DNA from: CAMDKS01 sp964402975
GTDB taxonomy: Bacteria; Bdellovibrionota_B; Oligoflexia; Oligoflexales; RGVZ01
Length of the DNA: 64,000 bases
Assembly: GCA_964402975.1 (NCBI GenBank)
Contig: CAYOEM010000009.1
Location: forward strand, 1 to 64,000
Direction of reading: 5' to 3'
Of the stretch, positions 43,786 to 53,483 are shown one piece after another. The position numbers were made by a program, and so were the translations under genes. The first letter of the stretch is position 1; every line of letters begins with the position of its first letter. The notes below the pieces were generated by a model. It worked only from the letters and a program-made list of their open reading frames with translations. It had not been told where the DNA came from and searched no databases.

Positions 43786-44109
43786 TTAGTCAGCGTAGTA
43801 AATAATCTTCTCATCGTCATCGGTGACATGGTACTTATCCCTCAACACCTTACGCGCATACGACTTGCTCTCTTTTATACGCAGTATTTCTTGCGACAAG
43901 CCCGCGTTTTCCGTTTCAAGTTCCGAGACTCGTTCTTCGAGTATATGTTTGGATTTTGTTAGCGAGAAATATCGAGCTATAGATGTTTCACCCCGAAAGA
44001 CGCCAATACATATGACTACGGTCGCAAATCCGTACAAAAAACCGGCTCCGCGATCTAGTAGAAAGCTAGCTACGCTGGTCCTTTTGGTTTGTCTACGATT
44101 GACCACCAA
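43786..44109 (-). CDS. FtsB/DivIC-like septum formation protein
   Basis: The 107-residue protein has one membrane helix (about residues 22-40, GAGFLYGFATVVICIGVF) preceded by a basic tail, then a periplasmic coiled coil (about 50-90, with SKHILEERVSELETENAGLSQEI in part) and a C-terminal KVLRDKYHVTDDDEKIIYY, matching the FtsB/DivIC family that links FtsL and FtsQ in cell division. The start is TTG 44109 or GTG 44106; GGGGA lies upstream. It follows the helicase gene in the same direction, rather than the eno gene that precedes ftsB in enterobacteria. Confidence 0.75.
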   Translation of the reverse strand: MVVNRRQTKRTSVASFLLDRGAGFLYGFATVVICIGVFRGETSIARYFSLTKSKHILEERVSELETENAGLSQEILRIKESKSYARKVLRDKYHVTDDDEKIIYYAD

Positions 44110-44178
44110 ATTCCCCGTCGATTGAAACGTTCATATCTATAGATGTGTAGATTATAGCACCACCATGACGTCAAGTCG

Positions 44179-46368
44179 TCACGGCCTAGGTTCTAGATGG
44201 TGTGGCTCAACCCTTCTAAGCCCAACGTCATTAAATCGGACAAGAATTTTGGTACGACCAAAACTCGATTCCACTTCTTCAACGGTTCCGGAGCCGTAGG
44301 TCGGATGCGCGACCTTCATTCCGCGTTTAATAGCCCTTTGGTTACTTGACGAAAATTCATCACTTTCCGTTGAGTAATCATAGTATTGGGTGTCACCATC
44401 ATCATGACTATCACCATCACCCCACTCGATCGGTGCCTCAGCCCCTCCTGGGGGCGTCAAAATATTGACGTACTTGGGTGGTAACTCCTTTAAAAAGCGC
44501 GACACATCATTAGCCTGAGTCTGCCCCCATGTTCGGCGCATATATGCTGCTGACAAAGAAAGCTTCTTCTTAGCCCTTGTCATTCCAACATAGAAAAGAC
44601 GCCTCTCCTCTTCGAGTTCAAGTTTGTCATCACAGCTATTGAAGTGGGGCAGAAGCCCGTCCTCAAGGCCAATCAAAAAAACCCGCTCGAACTCAAGACC
44701 CTTAGCCATGTGAAGGGTCATGAGACTCACCCCACCAGCATCACCTTCCACATCACTAGCCAGCATAATGGACTGCAACCAATCACTGAGCGTGGCTCCC
44801 GGCGTTTCATCTACATATGCAGCTATGGCGCTAGCCAACTCCATGACGTTGTCTTGCTTATCCTCACTTTGATCGGGATATTTTTTCGCCAAGTAAGCAA
44901 AATAGTTAATTCGCTCAATCAAGGCCTCGAGGAACTCGGGGAGCGGCTGCGCGTCTAAAATTTTTTTAAGGTCATCAATCAAAGCAACGAAGCTCTCTAA
45001 TTTTGACGATAACCGCGGGACGCCTTCCATGGCAAGTTCGCGCGCCGCAGCAAAAGCCGAGATGCCTTTATCGCGGCCGCGACTTGTGATGGCAACCTCG
45101 GCCGAATCCCCAAGACCGCGCGCAGGAGTGTTCATAGCGCGCATGAAGCTCACATCGTCCCGCGGATTCACCAAGAGCTTGATGTAAGCTAGCACGTCTT
45201 TGACTTCCACGCGGTCGTAAAACCGAACGTTGCCATAAATCTGGTAAGGGATTTTTTCTTTTCTTAAAGCGTCCTCAACAACCCGGCTTTGGCTATTCGT
45301 ACGGTAAAAAATCGCAATGTCATCATAATCGAACACAGAGCGCTCAGATTTTATCGTGTCCGCTAACCACCACGCCTCAAACTCACCATCGGTCTCATAC
45401 CTAAAATCAATCAGGTCACCAGGGGGATTGTCGGTGCGAAGAGTTTTTTCCGCTCGCTTTTTATTATGGGATACTAACGCAGCAGCAGCATTCACAATAT
45501 TTGAAGAGCACCGGTAGTTTTGTTCCAGCTTACAGACTTTCACCTTGGGATACATTTTCTCAAAATCAATAATGTTCGCCGGCACAGCGCCCCGCCAACT
45601 GTAAATCGACTGGTCGTCATCACCCACGACAAATAGGTTGCGATGATCGGCCGCGAGAAGCTGCAGTAGCTCAATCTGGGGCTTATTCGTATCTTGATAT
45701 TCATCAACCAAAATGTACCGGTACCGACTTTGCATGAGAGAACGCACACGTTCGTTGGTTCTAAGCAAAAGCACCATATTCATGATCAAATCACCAAAGT
45801 CCATGGCGTTTGCTAGCGCCAGGGTCTCCTGATAGGCTGCATACACATCAACCCCACCGGTTGGCATGAATTCCTTAAACGCAGCCCTCTGGGAATCTCT
45901 ATCCTGAGGAAACAATCCAAGGGTTTTGGCGTGATTAATACTGTGTCGATACTCTGCAACGGTCACTTCTTTATCAAGCCGGAGGTTGCCTCGTTGCATA
46001 ATTTTTTTGATCACTGAATTTTGATCAGCATCATCGTAAATCGTGAAGTCTGACGTAAACCCGAGCTCAGGCGCAAACTCCCTAAGCCACTTTGCGCAAC
46101 CAGAATGAAACGTCGAGATCAGAGCCTTGTCGGCTACTGAACAAAGTCCGAGCACGCGGTCCCGCATTTCCCGAGCTGCTTTGTTTGTAAAGGTTAATGC
46201 CAAAATCTGCCATGGCGATACACCCTGCTCAATCAACCAGGCTATGCGCATGGTAATGATTCGCGTTTTACCACTGCCGGCTCCGGCAAATACCACGGCC
46301 GGACCGTCGCGGTGCAAAGCGGCCTCGCGCTGAGCTGGGTTCAAGTTGTCGAGAAGATTAAAGCTCAA
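44179..46368 (-). CDS. pcrA: UvrD/PcrA superfamily 1 DNA helicase
   Basis: A 3'-5' DNA helicase of 729 residues. It starts NLNPAQREAALHRDGPAVVF-like and has Walker A GAGSGKT, ALTFTNKAAREM, motif II VDEYQDTN, VGDDDQSIYSWRGA (motif III), QNYRCSS (motif IV), LMTLHMAKGLEF (motif V) and YVGMTRAKKKL (motif VI). The C-terminus is the Tudor-like tail of PcrA (KVAHPTYGSGTVEEVE). It acts in excision and mismatch repair and clears recombinase. The name pcrA or uvrD cannot be decided from the sequence. It is in a run after glmS, with a 70-base gap. Confidence 0.93.
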   Translation of the reverse strand: MSFNLLDNLNPAQREAALHRDGPAVVFAGAGSGKTRIITMRIAWLIEQGVSPWQILALTFTNKAAREMRDRVLGLCSVADKALISTFHSGCAKWLREFAPELGFTSDFTIYDDADQNSVIKKIMQRGNLRLDKEVTVAEYRHSINHAKTLGLFPQDRDSQRAAFKEFMPTGGVDVYAAYQETLALANAMDFGDLIMNMVLLLRTNERVRSLMQSRYRYILVDEYQDTNKPQIELLQLLAADHRNLFVVGDDDQSIYSWRGAVPANIIDFEKMYPKVKVCKLEQNYRCSSNIVNAAAALVSHNKKRAEKTLRTDNPPGDLIDFRYETDGEFEAWWLADTIKSERSVFDYDDIAIFYRTNSQSRVVEDALRKEKIPYQIYGNVRFYDRVEVKDVLAYIKLLVNPRDDVSFMRAMNTPARGLGDSAEVAITSRGRDKGISAFAAARELAMEGVPRLSSKLESFVALIDDLKKILDAQPLPEFLEALIERINYFAYLAKKYPDQSEDKQDNVMELASAIAAYVDETPGATLSDWLQSIMLASDVEGDAGGVSLMTLHMAKGLEFERVFLIGLEDGLLPHFNSCDDKLELEEERRLFYVGMTRAKKKLSLSAAYMRRTWGQTQANDVSRFLKELPPKYVNILTPPGGAEAPIEWGDGDSHDDGDTQYYDYSTESDEFSSSNQRAIKRGMKVAHPTYGSGTVEEVESSFGRTKILVRFNDVGLRRVEPHHLEPRP

Positions 46369-46438
46369 TGGAGTTACCTGCGCCCCTGCCCCGCGGCCAG
46401 CATCACTTCAAAAATAGACGGAGCCATAAATTCCGAAA

Positions 46439-48271
46439 TCATTCCACTGTCACCGATTTGGCCAGGTTTCGAGGTTGGTCCACGTCAGTGCCGCGTTTAA
46501 CGGCGATATAATATGATAAAAGCTGCAAGGGGATCACAGACAAAATCGACTGCAACGCCGAGTCTTTAACCTGCGGACAAGGAATATACTCCAAGGACAG
46601 CCCTCGAAGGCGCTCGTCTTGAATATCCCCCACTCCGATAATCTGGCCTTCCCGAGCCCGGACTTCCTCGACGTTTGAGATCATTTTTTCGTAGTGAACA
46701 TCATGAGGCACAACAGCCAAAACTGGCATGTGCCGGTCGATCAATGCAATGGGGCCATGTTTTAACTCACCACCGGCGTAACCTTCGGCATGGATGTAGG
46801 AGATCTCTTTCAATTTAAGGGCACCTTCAAGCGCCACCATATAACTTGGGCCTCGTCCAATAAAAATAAAATTAGACGCTTCGTAAAATTTGGCTGCGAC
46901 GTCTTCGATCAGCCCAGCGGCATTCACCGCGCGATCGACCGCACTGGGTAAGGCCTTTAAAGAATCGATTGCCGCCGCATAAGTTGCACCCGTTACTCGA
47001 CCAAACTTGCTACCCACCGCCAAACCAAACAAGTAATGGCACAACACCATACTCGTAAACGCTTTGGTTGACGCTACACCCACCTCCGGTCCAGCCTCCA
47101 TATAGAGAGTCGATTGCGCTGCCCTCGGGATACTGGAAAACCGGACGTTGCAAACAGCATAAGTCTGACAACCCATTTTGGCGGCGTGTTTTATACAGGC
47201 TAGTGTATCCGCAGTCTCTCCAGACTGGGTGACAGCTATCACCAATGTCGAGGAATCGAGATACGGGTTTCGGTATCGAAATTCACTGGCCAACTCCACC
47301 GAAACCGGCACACCCATAAATTGTTCCACGGAGTACTTGGCGATAAGAGCCGAATAGTAGGCCGTACCGCACGCCACGTAAACGACGCTTTTAACTCTGT
47401 CAAAATCAACACCATCAAGTCCAAGTTCTTTAGTGTCAATCTGACCAGTCTTAGCATCAACGAGACGACTAATAATATTTGCAACCACAGCAGGCTGCTC
47501 ATGAATTTCTTTAAGCATGTAGTGACGGTAGCCCTGCTTCTCAGCACTGGCAGCGCTCCAATTCAAAACTGATGGCGCACGATTAATCTGCTTTCCTGAG
47601 AACGTCCAAAGCTCTACCGAGGACTTCGTTAGCCTTCCAATTTCGCCATCATTAAGAAATACGACCGACTTTGTAAGCGGCAGCATGGCAAGCGCGTCAC
47701 TTGCAAAATAATTTTCGTTCTCACCAACACCGATCACGATCGGAGAGCCTTGTTTCACCAAATACAATGCATCGGGCTCTCCAGTCCAAAGAACACCCAG
47801 TCCGTAGGCCCCTTCCAACTTGGAAATAACTTTCATGAGGGCCTCGCGCATCTTGGGCGTGGACTTCAACTCCTTGGACAATAGATGAAGAACCACCTCC
47901 GAGTCCGTTTCAGACTGGAACTTATAACCCTCACTCAGTAGCTGGTCTTTTAGCGTTCGGTAGTTTTCGATAATACCGTTGTGAATGATAGCCAGTCCGC
48001 CATCAACATGTGGGTGTGCATTCTCGGTGGTCGGAGCTCCGTGAGTAGCCCATCTTGTATGACCCATTCCAATTGTACTTGCAGAGGGTAATTTAGTCAG
48101 ATGCCCCTCTAAACGGGACAATTTGCCATCACTTTTGACGGTGCTGATTTTTGAATCTGAAAGTGTCGCTATTCCTGCGCTGTCATACCCACGATATTCT
48201 AATCGTTGGAGACCCTCAAAAATTACTTGGACACACGACCTAGCGCCGACAAACCCAACCACTCCACACAT
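46439..48271 (-). CDS. glmS: Glutamine-fructose-6-phosphate transaminase (isomerizing)
   Basis: Makes glucosamine 6-phosphate, first step to UDP-GlcNAc. It begins MCGVVGFVG with the glutaminase nucleophile Cys2, then RLEYRGYDSAGIA and HTRWATHG. The C-terminal half has two SIS domains with TQSGETADTLACIKHA and GRGPSYMVALEGALKLKEISYIHAEG, ending NLAKSVTVE. The length of 610 residues is normal. The gene follows glmU by 38 bases, an arrangement common in bacteria; the operon then continues into pcrA. There is no sign of a glmS ribozyme in the short gap between glmU and glmS. Confidence 0.95.
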   Translation of the reverse strand: MCGVVGFVGARSCVQVIFEGLQRLEYRGYDSAGIATLSDSKISTVKSDGKLSRLEGHLTKLPSASTIGMGHTRWATHGAPTTENAHPHVDGGLAIIHNGIIENYRTLKDQLLSEGYKFQSETDSEVVLHLLSKELKSTPKMREALMKVISKLEGAYGLGVLWTGEPDALYLVKQGSPIVIGVGENENYFASDALAMLPLTKSVVFLNDGEIGRLTKSSVELWTFSGKQINRAPSVLNWSAASAEKQGYRHYMLKEIHEQPAVVANIISRLVDAKTGQIDTKELGLDGVDFDRVKSVVYVACGTAYYSALIAKYSVEQFMGVPVSVELASEFRYRNPYLDSSTLVIAVTQSGETADTLACIKHAAKMGCQTYAVCNVRFSSIPRAAQSTLYMEAGPEVGVASTKAFTSMVLCHYLFGLAVGSKFGRVTGATYAAAIDSLKALPSAVDRAVNAAGLIEDVAAKFYEASNFIFIGRGPSYMVALEGALKLKEISYIHAEGYAGGELKHGPIALIDRHMPVLAVVPHDVHYEKMISNVEEVRAREGQIIGVGDIQDERLRGLSLEYIPCPQVKDSALQSILSVIPLQLLSYYIAVKRGTDVDQPRNLAKSVTVE

Positions 48272-48309
48272 CCACGAACCCTCTCTATCACTTGCGGTGT
48301 CTATGCCAA

Positions 48310-49410
48310 CTATACTTGTAAATCACCACAGGAGGCTAACGGCGAAATCGTCTGGCCAGCTGAGATGCTACTATCCACCAAAACCGCATGAGCTCCGACT
48401 TTGACACCAGCTCCAAGCACCGTATTCTCTAGAACGGCTCCTGGCCCCACGACGCAGTTCCGGGAAACCCGACTCTTACCGATCAGACAAACTCCCGGAA
48501 AGATTTGCGTATCCGGCTCAATAACAACGTCACCATCCACGTATACCGTGTCTGGCAAATGAAATGTGACGCCGTGTGCCATAAATTCTTCAATCCGTCG
48601 ACGCATCATGGTTTTCTCAATATCTGCGAGCTGCTTACGATCATTAACTCCGGCAAATTCAGAGGCCGCCAAGGTCTCAAAGACAAACGCGGGTTTACCT
48701 TGCCGAGCTGATGCCTCAAAAACATCTGTCAGGTAATACTCGTTTTGAGCATTATTTGGAACAAGGCCCTCAAGTAATTTGAAAAGCCAGGACACCTCAG
48801 CAAAGACGACCCCACTATTACACAATGTGATCTTTTTGATCTCGGAATCGGCATCACGCTCCTCGACAATTCGCGTAAGACCGCCATTCCGATCTCTCAC
48901 CAATCTGCCGTAACCCGTTGGGTCAATCACATGCATGCCCAAAACCCCCAGGGCTTGAGACGACCCTAGGCATGCGGCGATAAACTGTCCAATCGTGTGG
49001 TGACTCATGGCAGGAGTATCCCCAGCACAAATCAAAACATAATGGGCCGAAGACGGCTGACCTTTCAGCAATTTTCCGTGAGACCACTGTGGAGTTGTGG
49101 CGCTAGTGTATGCCTGTGACGCGGCCGCCACTGCGTCACCGGTGCCGCGTTGACCACTTTGAATCGCCACGCGAAGCTCTGGGTGGAGGCTTAACAAGTC
49201 GGAGAAAGGGCCCATCTCCTGCGAGAGGACGAGGGTAAGGTCAGTTGCCCCAGCTTTTTTAACGACGTCCATCACCCAAGACAGCATTGCACGGCCCATA
49301 ACAGGATGAAGCACTTTCGGTAAGGTGCTCTTCATGCGAGTGCCCTTGCCGGCTGCAAGAATCAGTGCCGATATTGTGGGGCTGGAAGCTGGCGAATTTT
49401 TTGGGGACAT
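48310..49410 (-). CDS. glmU: GlmU N-acetylglucosamine-1-phosphate uridyltransferase, short form lacking the acetyltransferase domain
   Basis: The N-terminal uridyltransferase domain is intact: ILAAGKGTRMKSTLPKVLHPVMG, QSGQRGTGDAVAAA, and CAGDTPAM. The C-terminal part has only a few left-handed beta-helix rungs (VIEPDTQIFPGVCLIGKSR and the next about 45 residues) and ends after ISPLASCGDLQV. In E. coli this region corresponds to the start of the acetyltransferase half, just before its catalytic Arg and His residues; the family length is about 450, here 366. The protein should therefore not make GlcNAc-1-P itself. The glmS start lies only 38 bases downstream, so nothing has been shifted out of frame. 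A separate acetyltransferase is expected elsewhere. Confidence 0.9.
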   Translation of the reverse strand: MSPKNSPASSPTISALILAAGKGTRMKSTLPKVLHPVMGRAMLSWVMDVVKKAGATDLTLVLSQEMGPFSDLLSLHPELRVAIQSGQRGTGDAVAAASQAYTSATTPQWSHGKLLKGQPSSAHYVLICAGDTPAMSHHTIGQFIAACLGSSQALGVLGMHVIDPTGYGRLVRDRNGGLTRIVEERDADSEIKKITLCNSGVVFAEVSWLFKLLEGLVPNNAQNEYYLTDVFEASARQGKPAFVFETLAASEFAGVNDRKQLADIEKTMMRRRIEEFMAHGVTFHLPDTVYVDGDVVIEPDTQIFPGVCLIGKSRVSRNCVVGPGAVLENTVLGAGVKVGAHAVLVDSSISAGQTISPLASCGDLQV

Positions 49411-49561
49411 ACGACGTTTTCCATAACCTTTTTTGACGAATTTTCGCTTGCAAAATATGCAGTTTAGCCCTTTTACTTGGGATGGTCACAGTTTTTTTGC
49501 TAGACTGCCATCGCCCGACAAGATTGAACTGAAGGGCATGGTCAGGGAAGGATGTATTTTC

Positions 49562-50311
49562 GTGGGACTATTTGATTTTATTAAGAATCTCGGTGGCAAC
49601 CAGGAAGCGCGGATCACGAAATCTAGTGATATGGCCAAAAACCCAAAGGCCATTCGCGAGGATCGTTGGGCTGCCATTGAGTTTTTGGCTGACGAGGTGG
49701 CCGATACAAAAGCGGCCGTTCAGGGACTTCTTGCTCGTTTTGAGTTCAGCTTGGAACACGGAATTAACGACACGCGCGAGAAGGAAAAAGCGTTATCGGG
49801 AATCATGCGTCACGGCGAGGCGGCATTACCCATCGTTCTTGATCATTTAAAGACGACAACACGTATTGCATGGCCCATTAAAATTCTGAAATCACTCGTA
49901 CGAAACGACGAGCGGGTTGTGGAATGTTTGCTTGGCACTCTTGATTATTCGGATGTGTCATTCGATCAGGCAAGAACTGATAAAAACTACGACATCCTTT
50001 GTCACCTTGCTGATTACAAGCGACATGGCCTGAAAGATCGAATTAGTCATTTTCTTTCCGCCCCTGATGAGCGGGTCCGCTATGCGGCGGCAGAGGTTTT
50101 GATGGAACAAGACCTTGAAGAGGTCGGGGAAACTCTCGAGAATCTGATGCGCGATGAAAATCCTGATAACTCCAGAATTCGCCAAGCGGTTGTTCAAAAA
50201 TACTTGGATCTGAATTGGGCCATCCAGAAACCCGAGGCTTTTGCGAATCGTCAGGTCATCGGACCAGTTTATATAAACGATAAAAATCGCTTGGTGGTGA
50301 GCCAATCGTAG
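49562..50311 (+). CDS. HEAT-repeat-like protein of unknown function
   Basis: About 249 residues of mostly helical sequence. The start is taken as GTG 49562 (GGAAGGA nine bases upstream), which begins MGLFDFIKNLGG, a common N-terminus in small cytoplasmic proteins; an upstream start at 49433 would add 43 unlikely residues. The C-terminal half carries helical repeats with alternation of helices like YAAAEVLMEQDLEEVGETLENLM, which resembles HEAT repeats or PBS-lyase repeats. No signal peptide. It is followed by a VOC-type gene in the same direction; no function can be assigned. Confidence 0.6.
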   Translation: MGLFDFIKNLGGNQEARITKSSDMAKNPKAIREDRWAAIEFLADEVADTKAAVQGLLARFEFSLEHGINDTREKEKALSGIMRHGEAALPIVLDHLKTTTRIAWPIKILKSLVRNDERVVECLLGTLDYSDVSFDQARTDKNYDILCHLADYKRHGLKDRISHFLSAPDERVRYAAAEVLMEQDLEEVGETLENLMRDENPDNSRIRQAVVQKYLDLNWAIQKPEAFANRQVIGPVYINDKNRLVVSQS

Positions 50312-50374
50312 AACTATTTTAGGTTCAAACTGTACGCAAGACGGCTGGCGTCAGCAAAAGAAGAGGCGAGATCA

Positions 50375-50791
50375 GTGACAGACTTCACAGAAATTGACCC
50401 CAAGAAATTATGCCAAGTAGAAATCCACACTGCACGGTTGGATGTGAGTCGAAAATTTTACGAGGAGGTTTTCGGCTGGAAACCTGTTCCGGCGGAGATT
50501 CATAATTACGTCGTGTTGGACGTTCCGGAAGATTGTCCGTTTGGAATCAGCATCGTTCCGTCCATGGGCGCAAAGCCATCTTCGGGTCAAATTATTCTCT
50601 ATTTTGAAGTAGAGGGTGCGGCACAAATAGCCGAACGAGCATCAAAATTTGGTGGCTCGAAGAAATTTGGTCCCACTAGACTACCTGCCTATGGGGAAAT
50701 CTGGCAGATTACAGACCCAGACGGTCACCGTTTTGGACTGTTTGAAAAACAAGCGGCCAACGTTAAACGTGGCGTTCCATTGAAGTCCTAA
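50375..50791 (+). CDS. VOC-family (glyoxalase/bleomycin-resistance-like) protein
   Basis: The 138-residue protein has the paired beta-alpha-beta modules of the vicinal oxygen chelate fold: KLCQVEIHTARLDVSRKFYEEVFGW at the N-terminus and YFEVEGAAQIAERASKFGG followed by WQITDPDGHRFGLFEKQ near the C-terminus. The metal ligands His (in VEIHT) and Glu (in LFEKQ) look preserved. Substrate unknown. The start is a GTG. It follows the HEAT-like gene by 63 bases. Confidence 0.8.
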   Translation: MTDFTEIDPKKLCQVEIHTARLDVSRKFYEEVFGWKPVPAEIHNYVVLDVPEDCPFGISIVPSMGAKPSSGQIILYFEVEGAAQIAERASKFGGSKKFGPTRLPAYGEIWQITDPDGHRFGLFEKQAANVKRGVPLKS

Positions 50792-50806
50792 CCCGAATGC
50801 ATAAAA

Positions 50807-51925
50807 TCAGATAATGCGTCGCTGAGCCTCGGGATGAATGCGAGACAGCAGCTCGTAATGAATTGTCTGAGCCCAGCCGGCCAGGTCCGCCGCACCAATA
50901 TGCTCTGATCCATCCTGACCAATGAGGGTCACTAAATCACCCACACAAGGTGGTGCCGTACAGTGAGTGATGTCAACCATCATCATGTTCATACAAATTC
51001 TGCCCACTATTGGGCATCGCTCCCCCCGAATAAGCACATAGGCAGGACTGCCAGACGCCATACGAGGGTAACCTTCGAAATATCCGACGGGCAGAACAGC
51101 CACTTGCATGTCTCTGCGCGCACGATAAGTACATCCGTAGCCGATGTATTGCCCTTGAGCTACTTGATTGATGCTAGTTACCTTTGTTCGCCAAGATAAA
51201 ACTGGCTTTAAGTCAATCAGGCCACCATGAAGCTGTTTGTATGAAATCTTTGTGGCCTGACTAGGCCAGAAACCATACAAAGAAATGCCGACGCGCGACA
51301 AACCAAAACGGCTGTCATCAAGAATGAGTGTCGACGCCGAGGAAGCTGCATGCGAGATCACTGAAAACTTTCTTGCAATAAACTCTGAGCGTGCCGCATC
51401 AAATTTCTCCATCTGGAGCTTGGCATAATCGTGTTCAGTCACGTCCTCGACATTCGAAAAATGCATGCACACGCCACGAACGTGCTTTTTATGCGGTAAA
51501 AGCCTGTCGGCTATTTTCCGCGCATCAACTGGACGAAAACCTTGACGACTCATGCCTGTATCAAATTCGATATGCACGTCTGGTCGTTTTTCCGACAAAA
51601 GCCAAGCGGCTAGTCCCTCTTCGTGACCCAAAAAAAGCTCCAATTTGTTTTGGGAAGCCGTCATCATCTGCTCCGGTACAAATGGACCTACGACGAGGAT
51701 ACGTCCGTCAAAACCTAACTGACGAAGCGAAGCGCCTTCTTCGACATAATTGACACAAATCCACTCGACACCCTCGGAAGCTAGGATACGGTAAACTTCC
51801 GATAATCCATGTCCGTAGGCGTTGCTTTTTAGAACAACAGCCAATTTGTCCTTACCGACCATCTCAGCCAGCAAACGAAAATTGTGCCGCAAATTTTCCG
51901 GATTTAACTCTATCCAATTAATCAT
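50807..51925 (-). CDS. alr: Alanine racemase
   Basis: PLP enzyme that supplies D-alanine for peptidoglycan. The catalytic Lys at residue 33 (VVLKSNAYGHG) and the second base Tyr in the region GYGCTYRARR are present; further SLYGFWPS and CMNMMMVDITH. About 372 residues. ATG 51925 is chosen (MINWIELNPENLRHNF), with a weak GGGA upstream; an in-frame start 21 bases earlier is possible. It faces the exported repeat protein gene and no ddl or dad genes are near. Confidence 0.95.
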   Translation of the reverse strand: MINWIELNPENLRHNFRLLAEMVGKDKLAVVLKSNAYGHGLSEVYRILASEGVEWICVNYVEEGASLRQLGFDGRILVVGPFVPEQMMTASQNKLELFLGHEEGLAAWLLSEKRPDVHIEFDTGMSRQGFRPVDARKIADRLLPHKKHVRGVCMHFSNVEDVTEHDYAKLQMEKFDAARSEFIARKFSVISHAASSASTLILDDSRFGLSRVGISLYGFWPSQATKISYKQLHGGLIDLKPVLSWRTKVTSINQVAQGQYIGYGCTYRARRDMQVAVLPVGYFEGYPRMASGSPAYVLIRGERCPIVGRICMNMMMVDITHCTAPPCVGDLVTLIGQDGSEHIGAADLAGWAQTIHYELLSRIHPEAQRRII

Positions 51926-51979
51926 ATTGATCCCGACTAGCCTCAAGGCGTGACGACAGCCTTGTCTCTAGTCATTGTA

Positions 51980-53248
51980 TCAATTGAGAATGGTTCCGAA
52001 AACTCTTAGTCCAAAGACCTTGGGAATAGGCCCTCTCTCGGGAAGCACGAGCGGCGCGTCACGTCGCTGATTAACATTAGCGGAAGATGCCTGGCAGACT
52101 GACTGCCTGGATCCAACCATAACCCCCAAGGCGTTATTACCCCATGTATCCACTCCGGCCAAAACGCCAAGAGCCCGGGTACACTGCAAGCCTTTGGCAG
52201 TTACGGTTAATTTGTCGCCATATCCACGGCGAACAGAATCCACGGACACCGCTGGCAAAATCTGATAATTCAAATCGACACTTTTAGCGAGTTCAGCCAA
52301 ATCCTTGGCCGCAATGGGTTTCGGCTCCACGTTTACCGGAGTCAGCAACCCAGGAAGCTTGTACAAGTCTTTGTGGTTTCTTTCACTGTTGCACACCAAT
52401 GATGGAATGAACGCCGTTACAACTGCTACCTCGCGACCAGCCTGGCCAGTAAAAAGCAAGCCCAGTGGTGTTTCCCTGCAGTTTCGCTGCCACGATGCTA
52501 ATAGATCTCCTCGCCTAGAAACAGCAACGGAATCAGGGGCAACAACTCGTAAAACATAAGATGTTTCAATTTTACCAGGACGCTCTGCCAGTATTAGGGA
52601 ATCTGGCGAAAGGTTCACTTTGGTAAGAGTGATTCTTTTCACCTCACGAGGACAGTTTGTTTTTGTGCGCACATCCTGGTCGTCTTTAGCGCCTAGGACT
52701 ACTGATAACTCAATTTTTGGGCTGCGTTGTGACACAAGCGGTCGAAGCAAAATACCCTCAACAGGTCTGCATGAGTTCTGCCAACCCACCGACAACCCGC
52801 CACGGGAAGACCCCACGTCGAGCGCCTCATCTAGCGTCACCCGACGAGGTTCACTGATGTCGACAGCACGGACCTTGGATCCTGCCGTAACGGGTATAGA
52901 AAATGACGTCTCACTCGGCAGCGATGAGCAAAAGGTCTCCCCGCGGTCCACGATAGCCGCCACTTCAAGGATTTTTACAAGGTTGCTGCCACTGTTTGAT
53001 GCATCTTTAGGCGAGCCGGCGTCCAGTGTGCGCTCACGCACAAGAATCCCTCTAAAGGTTTCGCCGCAGGCCAAGGGAAAGCTTGCCTTAACCGTTGCAC
53101 CCAATCCGGAATCAACTACGTCTAAAAGCTTTACTGGCTTCATCAAAGCTAACCGAGCAACTTTTTTGGGCCCAGCTTCGGCCGAGGTGCCGACGACCAA
53201 GCCAGCCAATGCGGCCGCCACTAGCAAAGATTTACCACGAAGAATCAT
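51980..53248 (-). CDS. Exported protein made of four internal Cys repeats
   Basis: The 422-residue protein has a signal peptide ending in TSAEA (about residue 25). The mature chain contains four tandem repeats of about 98 residues. Each has a Cys in a strand followed by a GIL-like motif (Cys61, 160, 257 and 356, with spacings of 99, 97 and 99) and a second Cys (107, 199, 286, 385). Examples of the first motif are ACGETFRGIL, NSCRPVEGIL, NCRETPLGLL and QCTRALGVL. The cysteines may pair within each repeat. I do not know the family. It is probably periplasmic or surface exposed. It lies just left of the rpmH cluster on the opposite strand. Confidence 0.7.
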   Translation of the reverse strand: MILRGKSLLVAAALAGLVVGTSAEAGPKKVARLALMKPVKLLDVVDSGLGATVKASFPLACGETFRGILVRERTLDAGSPKDASNSGSNLVKILEVAAIVDRGETFCSSLPSETSFSIPVTAGSKVRAVDISEPRRVTLDEALDVGSSRGGLSVGWQNSCRPVEGILLRPLVSQRSPKIELSVVLGAKDDQDVRTKTNCPREVKRITLTKVNLSPDSLILAERPGKIETSYVLRVVAPDSVAVSRRGDLLASWQRNCRETPLGLLFTGQAGREVAVVTAFIPSLVCNSERNHKDLYKLPGLLTPVNVEPKPIAAKDLAELAKSVDLNYQILPAVSVDSVRRGYGDKLTVTAKGLQCTRALGVLAGVDTWGNNALGVMVGSRQSVCQASSANVNQRRDAPLVLPERGPIPKVFGLRVFGTILN

Positions 53249-53441
53249 ACCGTCTAAAACCCCATCAGTGGTTTAGAAGATTGAATTATTTATTTAAAAT
53301 GCCATTCTTTCTAACAAATTATTAATAAAAAGTCAATATATTTTATGATTAATATCCGGCCACCGGCAAAGAGCCCTTGCCGCCTGGGACTTGGACATAA
53401 CTAGCTAGAATTGGTTGAAAATAAGCCTCTCAAACAGATGG

Positions 53442-53470
53442 TTGCATCCCTGACATGTCTCTGGTAAAGT
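53442..53470 (+). promoter_or_regulatory. Putative promoter of the rpmH cluster
   Basis: TTGCAT (53442-53447) and TAAAGT (53465-53470) are separated by 17 bases. Both match the consensus at four or five positions. They lie about 80 bases before the rpmH start codon. Confidence 0.45.
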
Positions 53471-53483
53471 CCAGCCCTCAACC

